Notes under the pieces: generated by a model
Database searches by the model: none
What the model was told of the DNA's origin: nothing
The model's input: only the letters and a program-made list of their open reading frames with translations
Assembly (NCBI RefSeq): GCF_016463975.1
Contig: NZ_JAEMNX010000011.1
Coordinates: 103,587-167,586, forward strand
Reading direction: 5' to 3'
Length of the DNA stretch: 64,000 nucleotides
Origin: Marinomonas transparens
GTDB lineage: Bacteria > Pseudomonadota > Gammaproteobacteria > Pseudomonadales > Marinomonadaceae
Made by a program: the position numbers and the translations under genes
Shown: piece after piece, positions 1-8,784 of the stretch
Layout: every line of letters begins with the position of its first letter
How positions within the stretch are numbered: the first letter of the stretch is position 1

Positions 1-2
1 AG

Positions 3-641
3 CAAATCAACGCTTGTTTGACCGCATGGTGTCAGGACTATGCTCAGCTTGATTCTTACCTAGAGTTAGAGTTTGAGCGTGTCTACGATCGTTTTTTTAT
101 GCCAACCATTCGAGGACAGGAAGAAGGCAGCAAGAAACGTTACGCAGGTAAATCAAAAGGGGAATTAGTTTTTAAAGGATTAGAGGCAGCAAGAACCGAT
201 TGGACTCAGCTTGCACGGCAATTTCAACGCACTCTTTTCGAAAAGGTCTTCAATGATGAAAACCCTGTTGCCTTTATACAAGAGACCATTTCCAAGTTAC
301 GAGCAGGTGATTACGATGAGCTTTTGGTTTATAGCAAGCAACTAAGTCGCCCTTTGTCGTCCTATACTAAGAACAAACCACCTCATGTCAGAGCCGCCGC
401 TATGATAGATCAAAAAAGAGCAGAATTGGGGCAGCCACTTGAATATGACAAAGGTAGAAAACGTGTCCATTACTTTTATCAGCGTTCTGGTATCCTTCCT
501 TATGAAGGGCCAAGTGATTTGGTGGACTTAGATTACGAACATTATATAGAAAAGCAAATTGAACCTATTGCGGATAGCATCTTGCCTTTTTTTAAAACCA
601 ACATGGCGAGCCTTCTTTCACAGCAGATATCTTTACTTTAA
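3..641 (+). CDS. polB: DNA polymerase II (family B), C-terminal part
   Basis: This is the last ~212 residues of a family B DNA polymerase. The frame is open to the left edge, so the start and the exonuclease and palm domains lie outside the window. The visible part has the thumb-region signature of family B enzymes: an EFERVYDRFF stretch followed by EGSKKRYAG, which in Pol II sits just after the last catalytic motif and contacts primer-template DNA. Pol II is a repair and translesion polymerase, often SOS-induced; the promoter is not visible. The gene converges on tatD with only a 10-base gap and no clear terminator. Confidence 0.88.
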   Translation, partial: QINACLTAWCQDYAQLDSYLELEFERVYDRFFMPTIRGQEEGSKKRYAGKSKGELVFKGLEAARTDWTQLARQFQRTLFEKVFNDENPVAFIQETISKLRAGDYDELLVYSKQLSRPLSSYTKNKPPHVRAAAMIDQKRAELGQPLEYDKGRKRVHYFYQRSGILPYEGPSDLVDLDYEHYIEKQIEPIADSILPFFKTNMASLLSQQISLL

Positions 642-651
642 TTGCATCAGG

Positions 652-1422
652 CTAGATGCCAAACAGTGCTTTAGTATTGTTGGTGGTTCGCTGTGTGAGC
701 TCCTCAATAGAAATCCCTTTAAGACGAGCCACTTCCTGTGCAACAAAAGGCAGGTATTTGGGGTGATTCTTTTTCGGCCTTGGACGAATATTTCTAGGTA
801 GAAGGTAGGGAGCATCGGTTTCTAAGAGCAATTTATCTAATGGGATATGTGGAACGGATGCTTGTAAACCTTGTCCCCTACGTTCATCGCATACCCACCC
901 AGTAATGCCAATAGATAAGCCTAACGCTAAATAATTATCTAACTCAGCACGACTGCCAGTAAAGCAATGGATAACGGATTTCTTAGCCAATTCTGGGCAA
1001 GTTCTAAGGCGGGAAACCATCGCTTGATGGGCGTCTCTTTCGTGTAAATAGAGCGGTAGCTTATATTCATGGGCAAGCTCTATTTGCGCATCAAAAGCAT
1101 AAAATTGCTCATCTGGAGTTGAATAATTACGATTAAAATCCAAGCCTGTTTCTCCAATCGCAACTGGTCTGATATGCCGAATTAATTCGGCAAAATGATT
1201 GCTGCTTTGGCTTTTCCAGGTGTTTGCTTGATGTGGATGGCAGCCAAGAGTGTTCCACATAGAAGGCTGATTCTTACATAGCAGCTGGAGTTGTTTGCTT
1301 TCCTCTAAATCAGACGCGATACAAACCATACCGTTCACGTTCGCGGCTCGCATTTCTGTTAGGGTTTTATCTAGATCATCAAGAAATATACGGTGATTTA
1401 TATTTACGCCTATATCTATCAT
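652..1422 (-). CDS. tatD: TatD family metal-dependent deoxyribonuclease
   Basis: The 256-residue product matches TatD along its whole length. It has the MIDIGVN start, the GCHPHQA metal-binding stretch, AIGETGLDFNRN, LHERDAH, IHCFTGS and the C-terminal TDAPYLLPR motif. TatD is a cytoplasmic TIM-barrel 3'-5' exonuclease linked to repair of oxidised DNA; it is not part of the Tat export machine despite the name. The start codon overlaps the stop of the upstream HDOD gene (ATGA arrangement), so the two are probably translationally coupled. Length and motifs look intact. Confidence 0.93.
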   Translation of the reverse strand: MIDIGVNINHRIFLDDLDKTLTEMRAANVNGMVCIASDLEESKQLQLLCKNQPSMWNTLGCHPHQANTWKSQSSNHFAELIRHIRPVAIGETGLDFNRNYSTPDEQFYAFDAQIELAHEYKLPLYLHERDAHQAMVSRLRTCPELAKKSVIHCFTGSRAELDNYLALGLSIGITGWVCDERRGQGLQASVPHIPLDKLLLETDAPYLLPRNIRPRPKKNHPKYLPFVAQEVARLKGISIEELTQRTTNNTKALFGI

Positions 1423-2606
1423 AAAGCCGTCATTGCCCGCGCTGTTTTTAAACTTTCAATGTATAGGTCTTTGAGGTTTTCTTTTGAAATGTTTTTATTT
1501 GCTAGAGAATCAAAAGGGATAAGCTCCCAATGTCCTGCCTCAAATGCTTCTATTAATTTCAACACCCCCCCTAAACTTCCTTTATGTTCTAGCAAGGCGG
1601 ACTGTATGTTTGCATTGATAGGGAGCTCTTTTAACAATTCTGTTAACTCTTCATCAAAGAAACTTGGAAGATAAGAGAAAATACCCATTAAAAAAGCACC
1701 TTCAACCTTAGGGAAAAGGGCCGCAGAGACACTTTGACAAAAGCAGGCCCTTGAAACAGCCATAGAAAATAAACAAGCTGGTTTGCCTGTGATACTGCCT
1801 AACATAGCCAAACTGACCCATTGAGTTAAATCTTTAAAGCCTATGATTTCAACCGCGCGATAAACATCAGGAATCGTAAACTGACGTATATGTTGTTTAA
1901 TATGGGTCAGTTTAATAATACGAAAAGTGAGTAGGGGGTCTCTCTTTATGCATTCAGCGACCTCATGAAAGGAGGCGTTTTTATTATTAACTATGTTTAG
2001 TACGTCAATTAAAATCGCCTTGTAGGAAAGGATTCGCTTACCAGTAACAGGCATTTTCTTTTTGATAAAATCACCGCTGAACCAGCCCGTTTTCATTTTT
2101 TCTTTAAGTCGACTAAATTGATAAGAATGGTCTATTTGGTTAACCCAAAGGCTTTTCTGGGATAGCAAAGGGTGTTCTCCGCGCTTGATAATAGCATCTA
2201 TGTCCAAGTCCCCTAAATTGAAGAGGGCATATGAAAATAATGTTAAAAAATCTGCGGAATAAGAGGCTGGATCAGGATTTATTATGCCTAGTTGATTACC
2301 ATCGAGGACAAACTTAGATAATTCTTCTATATTATCTTCTTCAGATAGTTCGTTTGAATGTAGAAAAATAACCAGAGGAAACTCTGCTGGTAAGGGAATA
2401 GAATCGAGCGCCCCTAAGCTGCTCTGAATAAAAACCACTTTTTGTTGAGTAATCTCAGCAAGGTTAACGTCAATGAAGAGAGTGCTAAGAAATGAGCCGT
2501 CAGATGTGTTGGTTGTGTTATCGGGATGTAATAAATGGTAAGCAGTTGTATCTGATTGACAATTCACAACGGCTTTACGACAAAAAAGTACATCATTATT
2601 CTTCAT
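1419..2606 (-). CDS. HDOD-domain signalling protein with degenerate EAL-like N-terminus
   Basis: About 395 residues. The ATG at 2606 is chosen because AAGGGAT lies just upstream; an in-frame start 23 codons earlier has no such site. The C-terminal half (from about residue 190) looks like an HDOD domain (HD-related output domain without HD-type metal ligands): VAECIKRDPLLTFRIIKL, then AVEIIGFKDLTQWVSLA. The N-terminal half begins like the EAL domain of YuxH-type proteins (FCRKAVVN, AYHLLHPD) but shows no EAL or metal-binding motif, so c-di-GMP hydrolysis is unlikely. A role in signalling is inferred from family; its target is unknown. It is divergent from cheV. Confidence 0.7.
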   Translation of the reverse strand: MKNNDVLFCRKAVVNCQSDTTAYHLLHPDNTTNTSDGSFLSTLFIDVNLAEITQQKVVFIQSSLGALDSIPLPAEFPLVIFLHSNELSEEDNIEELSKFVLDGNQLGIINPDPASYSADFLTLFSYALFNLGDLDIDAIIKRGEHPLLSQKSLWVNQIDHSYQFSRLKEKMKTGWFSGDFIKKKMPVTGKRILSYKAILIDVLNIVNNKNASFHEVAECIKRDPLLTFRIIKLTHIKQHIRQFTIPDVYRAVEIIGFKDLTQWVSLAMLGSITGKPACLFSMAVSRACFCQSVSAALFPKVEGAFLMGIFSYLPSFFDEELTELLKELPINANIQSALLEHKGSLGGVLKLIEAFEAGHWELIPFDSLANKNISKENLKDLYIESLKTARAMTAL

Positions 2607-2723
2607 TTCTATCCCTTGCTGGAAGACTATTATTGATAAAAAAATACTGTAACACTCAGCCGAATACAATATCATGGTTATAATGGATTAAAGACCTCAT
2701 ATAGACAATGTTGGAGTAATTGT

Positions 2724-3659
2724 ATGGCAAGCATGCTAGACGCCGTAGATCAGAGAACCAAGTTAGTTGGCGAAAACCGTTTGGAACTACTAATGTTTCG
2801 CCTTGGTCGTATACAAACCTTTGCAATAAATGTCTTTAAGGTTCAAGAAGTGGTAATGCTTCCAAAGCTGAATTTAATGCCCCATAGACATCCATCTGTT
2901 GCAGGCGTAACACATTTTCGTAACCGTACTATTCCGGTCATCGATTTGTCTGCATCAGTAGGGATGAAACCTATCGATAACACTCAACCATGTAATTTGA
3001 TCGTTACAGAATACAATCAGACAATTCAAGGCTTTATGGTTGGCGAAGTAGACCGTATCATTAACATGAACTGGAATGAAATCTTACCGCCACCAGACGG
3101 CGCAGGTAGGCAACATTATCTAACCGCTATTACTCGTGTTAACGAACGCATTGTTGAAATTATTGATGTGGAAAAAGTATTAGCTGAAATATCACCGCGA
3201 GATAGCACTATTAGTGATGATGTGATTGATAGTGACTTGCTGTCCATGGCGAAAGATCTAGAAGTCCTGATAGTTGATGATTCATCTGTTGCTCGTCATC
3301 AAGTACGCACAACACTTGAGTTTCTAGGAATCCAAGTTCATGAGGCACCAAATGGAAAACGAGGGTTGGAACTACTGAAAAGATGGTCCGCTGCCGGTGA
3401 AATTGTTCCAGAAAAGCTTCTGATGATGATTACCGACGCTGAAATGCCAGAAATGGATGGCTACCGATTAACGAGAGAGATACGAGAAGACCCGAACCTA
3501 AAAGGCCTACATATTGTTTTACATACCTCACTAAGTGGTAACTTTAATAAGGCGATGGTGCAAAAGGTCGGTTGTGACGATTTCCTATCTAAGTTCCAGC
3601 CTGATAAGTTAGCTGCCCTTATTCAAGATAGGATGCGTGATGTTATTTATCGTGAGTAA
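2724..3659 (+). CDS. cheV: Chemotaxis coupling protein CheV (CheW domain plus receiver)
   Basis: A 311-residue cytoplasmic adaptor that couples chemoreceptors to CheA. Residues about 15-160 form a CheW-like domain (GRIQTFAINVFKVQEVV, HPSVAGVTHFRNRTIPVIDL). Residues about 180-305 form a receiver domain with the acidic pair DD near 188, phosphoacceptor Asp near 238 in TDAEMPEMDG, and a Lys in FLSKFQ. The start ATG is preceded by GGAGTAA. It stands alone, as is common for cheV, and is followed by a strong hairpin terminator. Confidence 0.95.
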   Translation: MASMLDAVDQRTKLVGENRLELLMFRLGRIQTFAINVFKVQEVVMLPKLNLMPHRHPSVAGVTHFRNRTIPVIDLSASVGMKPIDNTQPCNLIVTEYNQTIQGFMVGEVDRIINMNWNEILPPPDGAGRQHYLTAITRVNERIVEIIDVEKVLAEISPRDSTISDDVIDSDLLSMAKDLEVLIVDDSSVARHQVRTTLEFLGIQVHEAPNGKRGLELLKRWSAAGEIVPEKLLMMITDAEMPEMDGYRLTREIREDPNLKGLHIVLHTSLSGNFNKAMVQKVGCDDFLSKFQPDKLAALIQDRMRDVIYRE

Positions 3660-3691
3660 GAACTGTCTTGATCATTGCTTAATATTTAAAG

Positions 3692-3716
3692 AACAGGCCT
3701 AGGCCTGTTTTTTATT
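3692..3716 (+). terminator. Rho-independent terminator after cheV
   Basis: The perfect inverted repeat AACAGGCC-TA-GGCCTGTT is followed directly by a run of T residues, 32 bases after the cheV stop codon. Confidence 0.85.
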
Positions 3717-3749
3717 TTTAAACGACTTTTATTAAACGACAACAGGTAC

Positions 3750-4550
3750 ATGATGCAAGCAGAATGGTTTTTACTATTAATGTTACTTGGCGCAGGGAGT
3801 GGGGCTGTAAATGGAGTCATTGGCTTCTGTTCTATGCTAATTGTCGTGCCAGTCTTATATTTTTTCGCGCCATTTTTTGAATTTGATTTTTCAAATATGC
3901 TGTTACCTATCGTTGCGACCTGTATTGCGGCTTTTACTCCTACATATCTATACCAGTGGGTCAGGGCAATGAAAGAAGGTAAAGTAGCTTTTCAGAAACT
4001 TATTGATTTTGCTCCTGGTGTTGCTATGGGTGGAATTATTGGCGCACAACTGATGTCTTTAATTAACTGGCCTGTATTCTTTGTATGTTTTTCTATTGTG
4101 TCTTTAATGGCTTGTTTTAATTTTGTGCTTCAAATAATAAAGCCTGAGCAGCGACAAGTTGCCAGTCCATTAGCACGCTTACCAATCGGGCTATCTATTG
4201 GAGCGCTATCCTTGTTATCAGCTAACTCGGGGAAAACACTCTCTGAAAGCCTATTTTTTGCTCAGCCTTGTCCGGTAGAACAACGCCAAGCTACCGCAAC
4301 TGGGTTGGCTGTCTTTGCCTCTATTGCTGCAGTAGTGGGGTTTGCTTTTCCTGCGGTTGCCTTTGATAAGCTAAATTTGTCCGGTTTTGCAGGAGCCATT
4401 CACCTACCTTCCTTTGTAGTCCTATCGCTGAGTCACTTTGTCTTCTACTGGCTCTGTCAGAGCAAAGGAAATACATTAGACAAGGGGGTTTTGACCGTAA
4501 GTTTAATCGTTTTTTTAATCGTTTCGTTATTGAGAATAGGGTTCTTTTAG
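3750..4550 (+). CDS. TauE/SafE (TSUP) family membrane exporter
   Basis: A 266-residue, very hydrophobic protein with about eight predicted membrane segments. The N-terminal hairpin has the small-residue pattern GAGSGAVNGVIGFCSMLIVVPVL typical of the TSUP family, which moves sulfite, sulfoacetate or other organic anions across the inner membrane. Two adjacent Met codons (3750 and 3753) are possible starts. No sulfur-metabolism gene lies next to it, so the substrate cannot be inferred. hemH follows in the same direction after a 139-base gap. Confidence 0.82.
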   Translation: MMQAEWFLLLMLLGAGSGAVNGVIGFCSMLIVVPVLYFFAPFFEFDFSNMLLPIVATCIAAFTPTYLYQWVRAMKEGKVAFQKLIDFAPGVAMGGIIGAQLMSLINWPVFFVCFSIVSLMACFNFVLQIIKPEQRQVASPLARLPIGLSIGALSLLSANSGKTLSESLFFAQPCPVEQRQATATGLAVFASIAAVVGFAFPAVAFDKLNLSGFAGAIHLPSFVVLSLSHFVFYWLCQSKGNTLDKGVLTVSLIVFLIVSLLRIGFF

Positions 4551-4689
4551 TACGGAACACTATCTTACCATTAGTAAAATAGAACATTTGATCTTTGTTG
4601 TTGCATTTCGCTCAGGTAGTTTGTTTTTTTATTTTTAGCCCCCATTCATTTATCCCAATGCAGCAGTCATTTCTTAAATAAGGTTTGTC

Positions 4690-5685
4690 ATGAAAAAAAC
4701 CAGTAACTATGGTGTATTAATAATTAACTTGGGCACACCTGATGCACCAAGTGCTCCAGCTGTACGCCGCTTTTTGAGAGAGTTTCTTTCAGACCCTCGT
4801 GTTGTAGATTTAAACCCACTTTTATGGAAGCCTATTCTGAATTTAATCATTCTTACTGTAAGGCCTTCCAAAGTAGCAAAGGTCTATCAGCAGGTATGGA
4901 TGGATGAAGGCTCTCCATTACTGGTACTGAGTGAACGTTTAAGAGATCAGCTAAAAACTAAGCTTAATGACACAAGGGGTAATGAGATTCCTATTGAGCT
5001 GGCGATGACTTATGGAAATCCAAGTATTGAAGACGGCGCGAATAAACTTCGTCAGGCCGGTGTTAAAAACATACTTGTGATACCTATGTACCCTCAGTTT
5101 TCTGGTACCACAACCGCTGCTGCCTATGATCGCTTAATGTTTTCGTTAAAGTCTTGCCCCCATTGGCCTGGATTACACTTACTACACGATTACGCAGATC
5201 ACCCTCTGTATATCAAAGCGTTAGCTAATTCCATAAGAGCACAGTGGGATAAGCAAGGAGAACGAAGGCACCTTGTTTTGTCTTATCATGGCATTCCTAA
5301 GCGCTATGTTTCTAATGGTGACCCTTATGCTCGTCGCTGTGAAATAACAAGCCGCTTGGTGGCAGAGGCATTAGACTTAGGTGACCATGAATGGACTCAT
5401 GTCTATCAGTCTCGATTTGGTCGTGAAGAATGGCTTAAGCCCTATGCCGATAAAACTCTAAAAGCACTACCATCCATGGGGATCAAAAAGATCAATGTCA
5501 TTAGCCCAGCCTTTTCTATCGATTGCATAGAAACGTTGGAAGAAGTGACGTTAGAGCTAGGCGACGAATTTAAACATAGCGGCGGTATAGCGTTTGATTA
5601 TATTCCAGCCTTAAATGACGGCTTAGATCATGTTGCACTGTATCTTGATTTAATCAAACAAAATACCAAACAATGGACCATGTGA
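4690..5685 (+). CDS. hemH: Ferrochelatase (protoheme ferro-lyase)
   Basis: A 331-residue enzyme that inserts Fe2+ into protoporphyrin IX, the last step of protoheme synthesis. Visible signatures are the N-terminal VLIINLGTPDAP, AMTYGNPSI, the YPQFSGTTTAA stretch and the LSYHGIPKRY motif that carries the metal-handling His. C-terminal SPAFSIDCIETLEE is also typical. A HAD hydrolase begins 1 base after its stop, so the two are probably co-transcribed. Confidence 0.96.
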   Translation: MKKTSNYGVLIINLGTPDAPSAPAVRRFLREFLSDPRVVDLNPLLWKPILNLIILTVRPSKVAKVYQQVWMDEGSPLLVLSERLRDQLKTKLNDTRGNEIPIELAMTYGNPSIEDGANKLRQAGVKNILVIPMYPQFSGTTTAAAYDRLMFSLKSCPHWPGLHLLHDYADHPLYIKALANSIRAQWDKQGERRHLVLSYHGIPKRYVSNGDPYARRCEITSRLVAEALDLGDHEWTHVYQSRFGREEWLKPYADKTLKALPSMGIKKINVISPAFSIDCIETLEEVTLELGDEFKHSGGIAFDYIPALNDGLDHVALYLDLIKQNTKQWTM

Positions 5686-5686
5686 T

Positions 5687-6412
5687 ATGAGTTCGACAGG
5701 AAATAACCCTATTCAAACCATTGCCTTTGACGCTGATGATACCTTGTGGCGAAATGAAGAAATTTTCCTTCATGCGCAAGATAAATTTATTGAGATGCTC
5801 TTACCTTATCATGATGAGGCTTTCATACGCTCTCATCTTAATGGCATTCAAATTAGAAATTTACAGCACTTTGGGTATGGCATTAAAGGCTTTACCCTCT
5901 CCATGATAGAAACCTCTATTGAGCTTACTGAAGGGCGTATTAGCGGTACAGAAATTCATCAAATAATTCAGCTTGCTAGGAAGATGTTAGCTTCACCTGT
6001 GGAGCTTTTGCCGGGAGTGGAACAGGTTTTAGCAGAGCTAAAAGGGAAGTTTCGTTTAATGGTAATTACCAAAGGCGATTTACTTGATCAAGAAGGAAAA
6101 TTAACTCGGTCTGAGCTTGCTGATTACTTTGATATTATCGAAATTGTTAGCGATAAAACTCCATACACTTACCAGCAAATACTGAAGCGCTATCAAATAT
6201 TACCCGAGAGTTTCCTGATGGTTGGGAATTCTTTGAAATCTGATATTTTACCTATTTTAGATATAGGGGCTCATGCTTTGCATATCCCTTATCACAGTAC
6301 TTGGGATCATGAACAGGTCGAAAAAGAGGTGCTATTGCAATACCCTCAATTGGAAGTGCTAGATAATATCTCTCAATTTACTCATTGGTTGGATCAGTCA
6401 TTTAAAAAATAA
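5687..6412 (+). CDS. HAD-superfamily hydrolase
   Basis: A 241-residue cytoplasmic HAD phosphatase. Motif I is FDADDTLW (nucleophile Asp near 16, acid Asp +2), motif II is VITKGD, a conserved Lys lies in SDKTPYTY, and motif IV is MVGNSLKSDILP. The cap region lies between motif I and II. The substrate is not evident; nucleotide or sugar phosphates are usual for this subgroup. It starts 1 base after hemH and is followed by two small genes at gaps of 9 and 6 bases, so 4690-7318 looks like one transcription unit. Confidence 0.85.
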   Translation: MSSTGNNPIQTIAFDADDTLWRNEEIFLHAQDKFIEMLLPYHDEAFIRSHLNGIQIRNLQHFGYGIKGFTLSMIETSIELTEGRISGTEIHQIIQLARKMLASPVELLPGVEQVLAELKGKFRLMVITKGDLLDQEGKLTRSELADYFDIIEIVSDKTPYTYQQILKRYQILPESFLMVGNSLKSDILPILDIGAHALHIPYHSTWDHEQVEKEVLLQYPQLEVLDNISQFTHWLDQSFKK

Positions 6413-6421
6413 GGTTTTAAT

Positions 6422-6802
6422 ATGCAATATATGAAGCTTCTTATTGGCTCTCTTATTTTAATTTCCAGTTTGTTGTATGCAGAAGAAAGCGCTGTCGACA
6501 AAACAAAGGACAGCGCCGTTGAACTATGGAAGAACGCCAAAGAAGCTACCGTTGAGTTAGTCGGTAAAGCGTCAGAAAAAGCCTCTGCTGTTGGGGAAAA
6601 AGCGTCTGAGACAGGTAGCAAAGCATCCAGCAATGTTAAAGCAACAGGAATTATTGTTTGGGATGTGCTGAAAGAAGCCGGTGCAGCTACGGCACAAAGC
6701 GCTAAAAAGGGCATGGAAAAAATTCGCCAGCTTGGTGACGAGAAAAGCGACAAGGAAAAATGTAATGAAGACCATGCACCTTGTTATAAAGGAAAAGAGT
6801 AA
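6422..6802 (+). CDS. Small exported Ala/Lys/Glu-rich repeat protein
   Basis: A 126-residue protein with an N-terminal signal peptide (MKLLIGSLILISSLLYA, cleavage probably before EES). The mature part is dominated by Lys, Ala, Ser and Glu in short repeats of the type GKASEKAS/GEKASETGSKASS, which predicts an amphipathic or disordered helix like LEA-type proteins. Near the C-terminus two Cys lie six apart (KCNEDHAPC), which could form a disulfide in the periplasm. No family is recognised and no function is claimed. A second Met at 6431 is an alternative start. Confidence 0.6.
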   Translation: MQYMKLLIGSLILISSLLYAEESAVDKTKDSAVELWKNAKEATVELVGKASEKASAVGEKASETGSKASSNVKATGIIVWDVLKEAGAATAQSAKKGMEKIRQLGDEKSDKEKCNEDHAPCYKGKE

Positions 6803-6808
6803 TCATCA

Positions 6809-7318
6809 GTGCCAGATAACGAGAATAATAAGCCAAGCAAATCTAGTCACTGGGAACAGGAGTTTCTAGAACAAGATGATGCTCATATAAAAACGGCACA
6901 AGTGCGCTATCGTTGCCCAAAGTGTGACAGCTTACTGAAACTGAAAGAAGGTGCCAATGGTGCTTTTTGGGGTTGTGAGTCCTATCCAACTTGTGACTAC
7001 ACAGCAAATAATGAAGCGGGAAAACCGGTTAGAGCAAAACGCTTCCTGTGTCCTGCTTGCCAGTCGCCGTTAAGGAAAAGAGCCTTCAAAGATAATGTTT
7101 TTTGGGGGTGTTCAAGCTATCCAGATTGTAAGGTCACTGTAGAAGATGGCAGCGGCACACCATCAAGCACCAAGAAATACCCTTGCCGTTCCTGCGGCCA
7201 CTATCTGGTGCGTAAGAAAAGCCGTAACGGCTATTTTTGGGGCTGCATTACTTACCCAGATTGCACCAACACACTCAATGACGACAAGGGGCTCCCAGTC
7301 TTGAGAAAGAAGCGCTAA
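6809..7318 (+). CDS. Triple C4 zinc-ribbon protein (topoisomerase I C-terminal type)
   Basis: A 169-residue protein made almost only of three topoisomerase-type zinc ribbons. Each has CPxC or CxxC, then FWGC, then YPxC; the modules start near residues 35, 80 and 125. Such stand-alone proteins (YrdD-like) bind single-stranded nucleic acid. Start is GTG at 6809, with a purine-rich GGAAAAGAG upstream. Its stop overlaps the stop of the convergent epimerase gene by four bases. Confidence 0.85.
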   Translation: MPDNENNKPSKSSHWEQEFLEQDDAHIKTAQVRYRCPKCDSLLKLKEGANGAFWGCESYPTCDYTANNEAGKPVRAKRFLCPACQSPLRKRAFKDNVFWGCSSYPDCKVTVEDGSGTPSSTKKYPCRSCGHYLVRKKSRNGYFWGCITYPDCTNTLNDDKGLPVLRKKR

Positions 7319-8205
7319 TAAATCTGATGTTTTTGTTCAATATCTTCAAGTGCCTTATCTAGATTGGCAAACTCAAATTGGAAGCCTTGTTGCTCTAACC
7401 TCTGAGGAATGATTTTAGGACCATGGGTTAATAGACTCGCCATTTCACCTAGAGCAAGATCCAATACCCATTTCGGCATAGGCATAAAAGCAGGGCGTTT
7501 TAACGCTCTTGCATACTGCTTGGCAAAATCTTTTTGTTGAATGGCTTGAGGGGAAACGAAGTTGTAGGTACCAATATAACGGTCATCGTTTATCGCGGCG
7601 ATAACCCCTTTGATAACATCTCGCTGATGAATCCATGGAAACCATTGCTTGCCACTGGCAATAGGTCCACCCAAACCGCATAAAAAAGGTAAACGCATTT
7701 TTTCTAGCGCACCGCCAGCTCCAAGCACCACACCTAATCTAAAAATCACCACGCGAGACGCCCCTTCAGTAAAGGTCTGCGCAGCGTTTTCCCAATCACG
7801 GCAAAGGTCGTGGGCAAAGCCACCACTCGGTGTTGCGTTTTCCGTGAAAACATCGTCGATCGATACACCATAAAAACCAACAGCAGACATAGATATGACG
7901 AGTTTTGGTGCTTGCTTCAGTTTTTTTCTAACGGTATTCGTTAATGTAATACGGCTATCGTAGAGGGTTTTCTTACGTTTCTTCGTCCAAGGTTTGCTCG
8001 CAATACTTTCTCCCGCTAGGTTAATAAAAGCATCCATTTGGCTATCAAGAGAGTCCAGTGATTCTAGCGTTATCTGATTTATTGAATCATCTAGGCGATT
8101 ATCTTTTTGCCTGACTAGGGCCGTAATTTGATGCCCAGATTTTAGCAATTCAGGCAATAGAGATTGGCCGATAAAGCCTGTGGCTCCTGAAATGAGAATC
8201 TTCAT
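7315..8205 (-). CDS. TIGR01777-type NAD(P)-dependent epimerase (YfcH/SulA-like)
   Basis: A 296-residue extended short-chain dehydrogenase. The N-terminus MKILISGATGFIGQSLLPELL gives the Rossmann GxxGxxG motif; NLAGESI and KPWTKKRK, SAVGFYG, and FRLGVVLGAGGALEKM are hallmarks of the TIGR01777 subgroup. The C-terminal part has the substrate-region LGEMASLL. The physiological substrate of this subgroup is not established. Its gene stands alone on this strand, overlapping the convergent zinc-ribbon gene at the stop codons. Confidence 0.88.
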   Translation of the reverse strand: MKILISGATGFIGQSLLPELLKSGHQITALVRQKDNRLDDSINQITLESLDSLDSQMDAFINLAGESIASKPWTKKRKKTLYDSRITLTNTVRKKLKQAPKLVISMSAVGFYGVSIDDVFTENATPSGGFAHDLCRDWENAAQTFTEGASRVVIFRLGVVLGAGGALEKMRLPFLCGLGGPIASGKQWFPWIHQRDVIKGVIAAINDDRYIGTYNFVSPQAIQQKDFAKQYARALKRPAFMPMPKWVLDLALGEMASLLTHGPKIIPQRLEQQGFQFEFANLDKALEDIEQKHQIY

Positions 8206-8403
8206 AATTTCTATCCTGAGTGATGAGCTACTGTCCTAGGTACGTAGAAAAAGTGAAATAGGATCAAGGGCTTCCATTAATACAGGTGATATTTTCATAA
8301 TCTGCAATTATTGTGGCAGAGATTTCAAAGTTTTTGGGGTTGGATCTTCTTTTTCTTAAGTAGGATGGCTAGAATGGGGTAACTAGAAACATTAGGTATC
8401 AAA

Positions 8404-8784
8404 ATGCTACGTAAAGAATACGATCACATCATACTTCTTGCTCATGGAAGTCCTGATCCTATTTGGAAACAACCCTTCGAGTCTTTATACAATCAAATCA
8501 CTTTGTCTTATGGGGCTAACAATGTCAGCCTTGCCTTTATGGAGCTGACTATACCGACGTTAGAAGAAACCGTTGCAAGCCTTGATAAAGAAATAACTAG
8601 AATCGCCGTGTTACCTCTTTTTCTCGCTGTGGGTCGTCACCTACGTCAGGATGTACCAGCACAGATAGAAGCATTACAAACTGACCGTTTACAAATTGAT
8701 TTGCTTCCTCCTATTGGGGACGACGCTGCAGTCAAAGAAGCTATGCAAATGGCTATTGCTAAATATCTTGGTAAGGTTGAATAA
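8404..8784 (+). CDS. CbiX/SirB-type sirohydrochlorin chelatase domain protein
   Basis: A 126-residue single-domain chelatase of the CbiX family. The metal-binding His lies in ILLAHGSPDP near residue 14, and the second His in FLAVGRHLRQDVP near residue 79. Short CbiX proteins insert Co2+ or Fe2+ into sirohydrochlorin or related tetrapyrroles. The next gene, mksF, starts on the base after its stop, so it may be transcribed with the mks genes although no functional link is known. Confidence 0.82.
   Translation: MLRKEYDHIILLAHGSPDPIWKQPFESLYNQITLSYGANNVSLAFMELTIPTLEETVASLDKEITRIAVLPLFLAVGRHLRQDVPAQIEALQTDRLQIDLLPPIGDDAAVKEAMQMAIAKYLGKVE

Noticed and set aside
6394..6775. Two long minus-strand frames opposite the small repeat protein
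   Set aside because: They mirror the low-complexity repeats of the plus-strand gene and have no start context.
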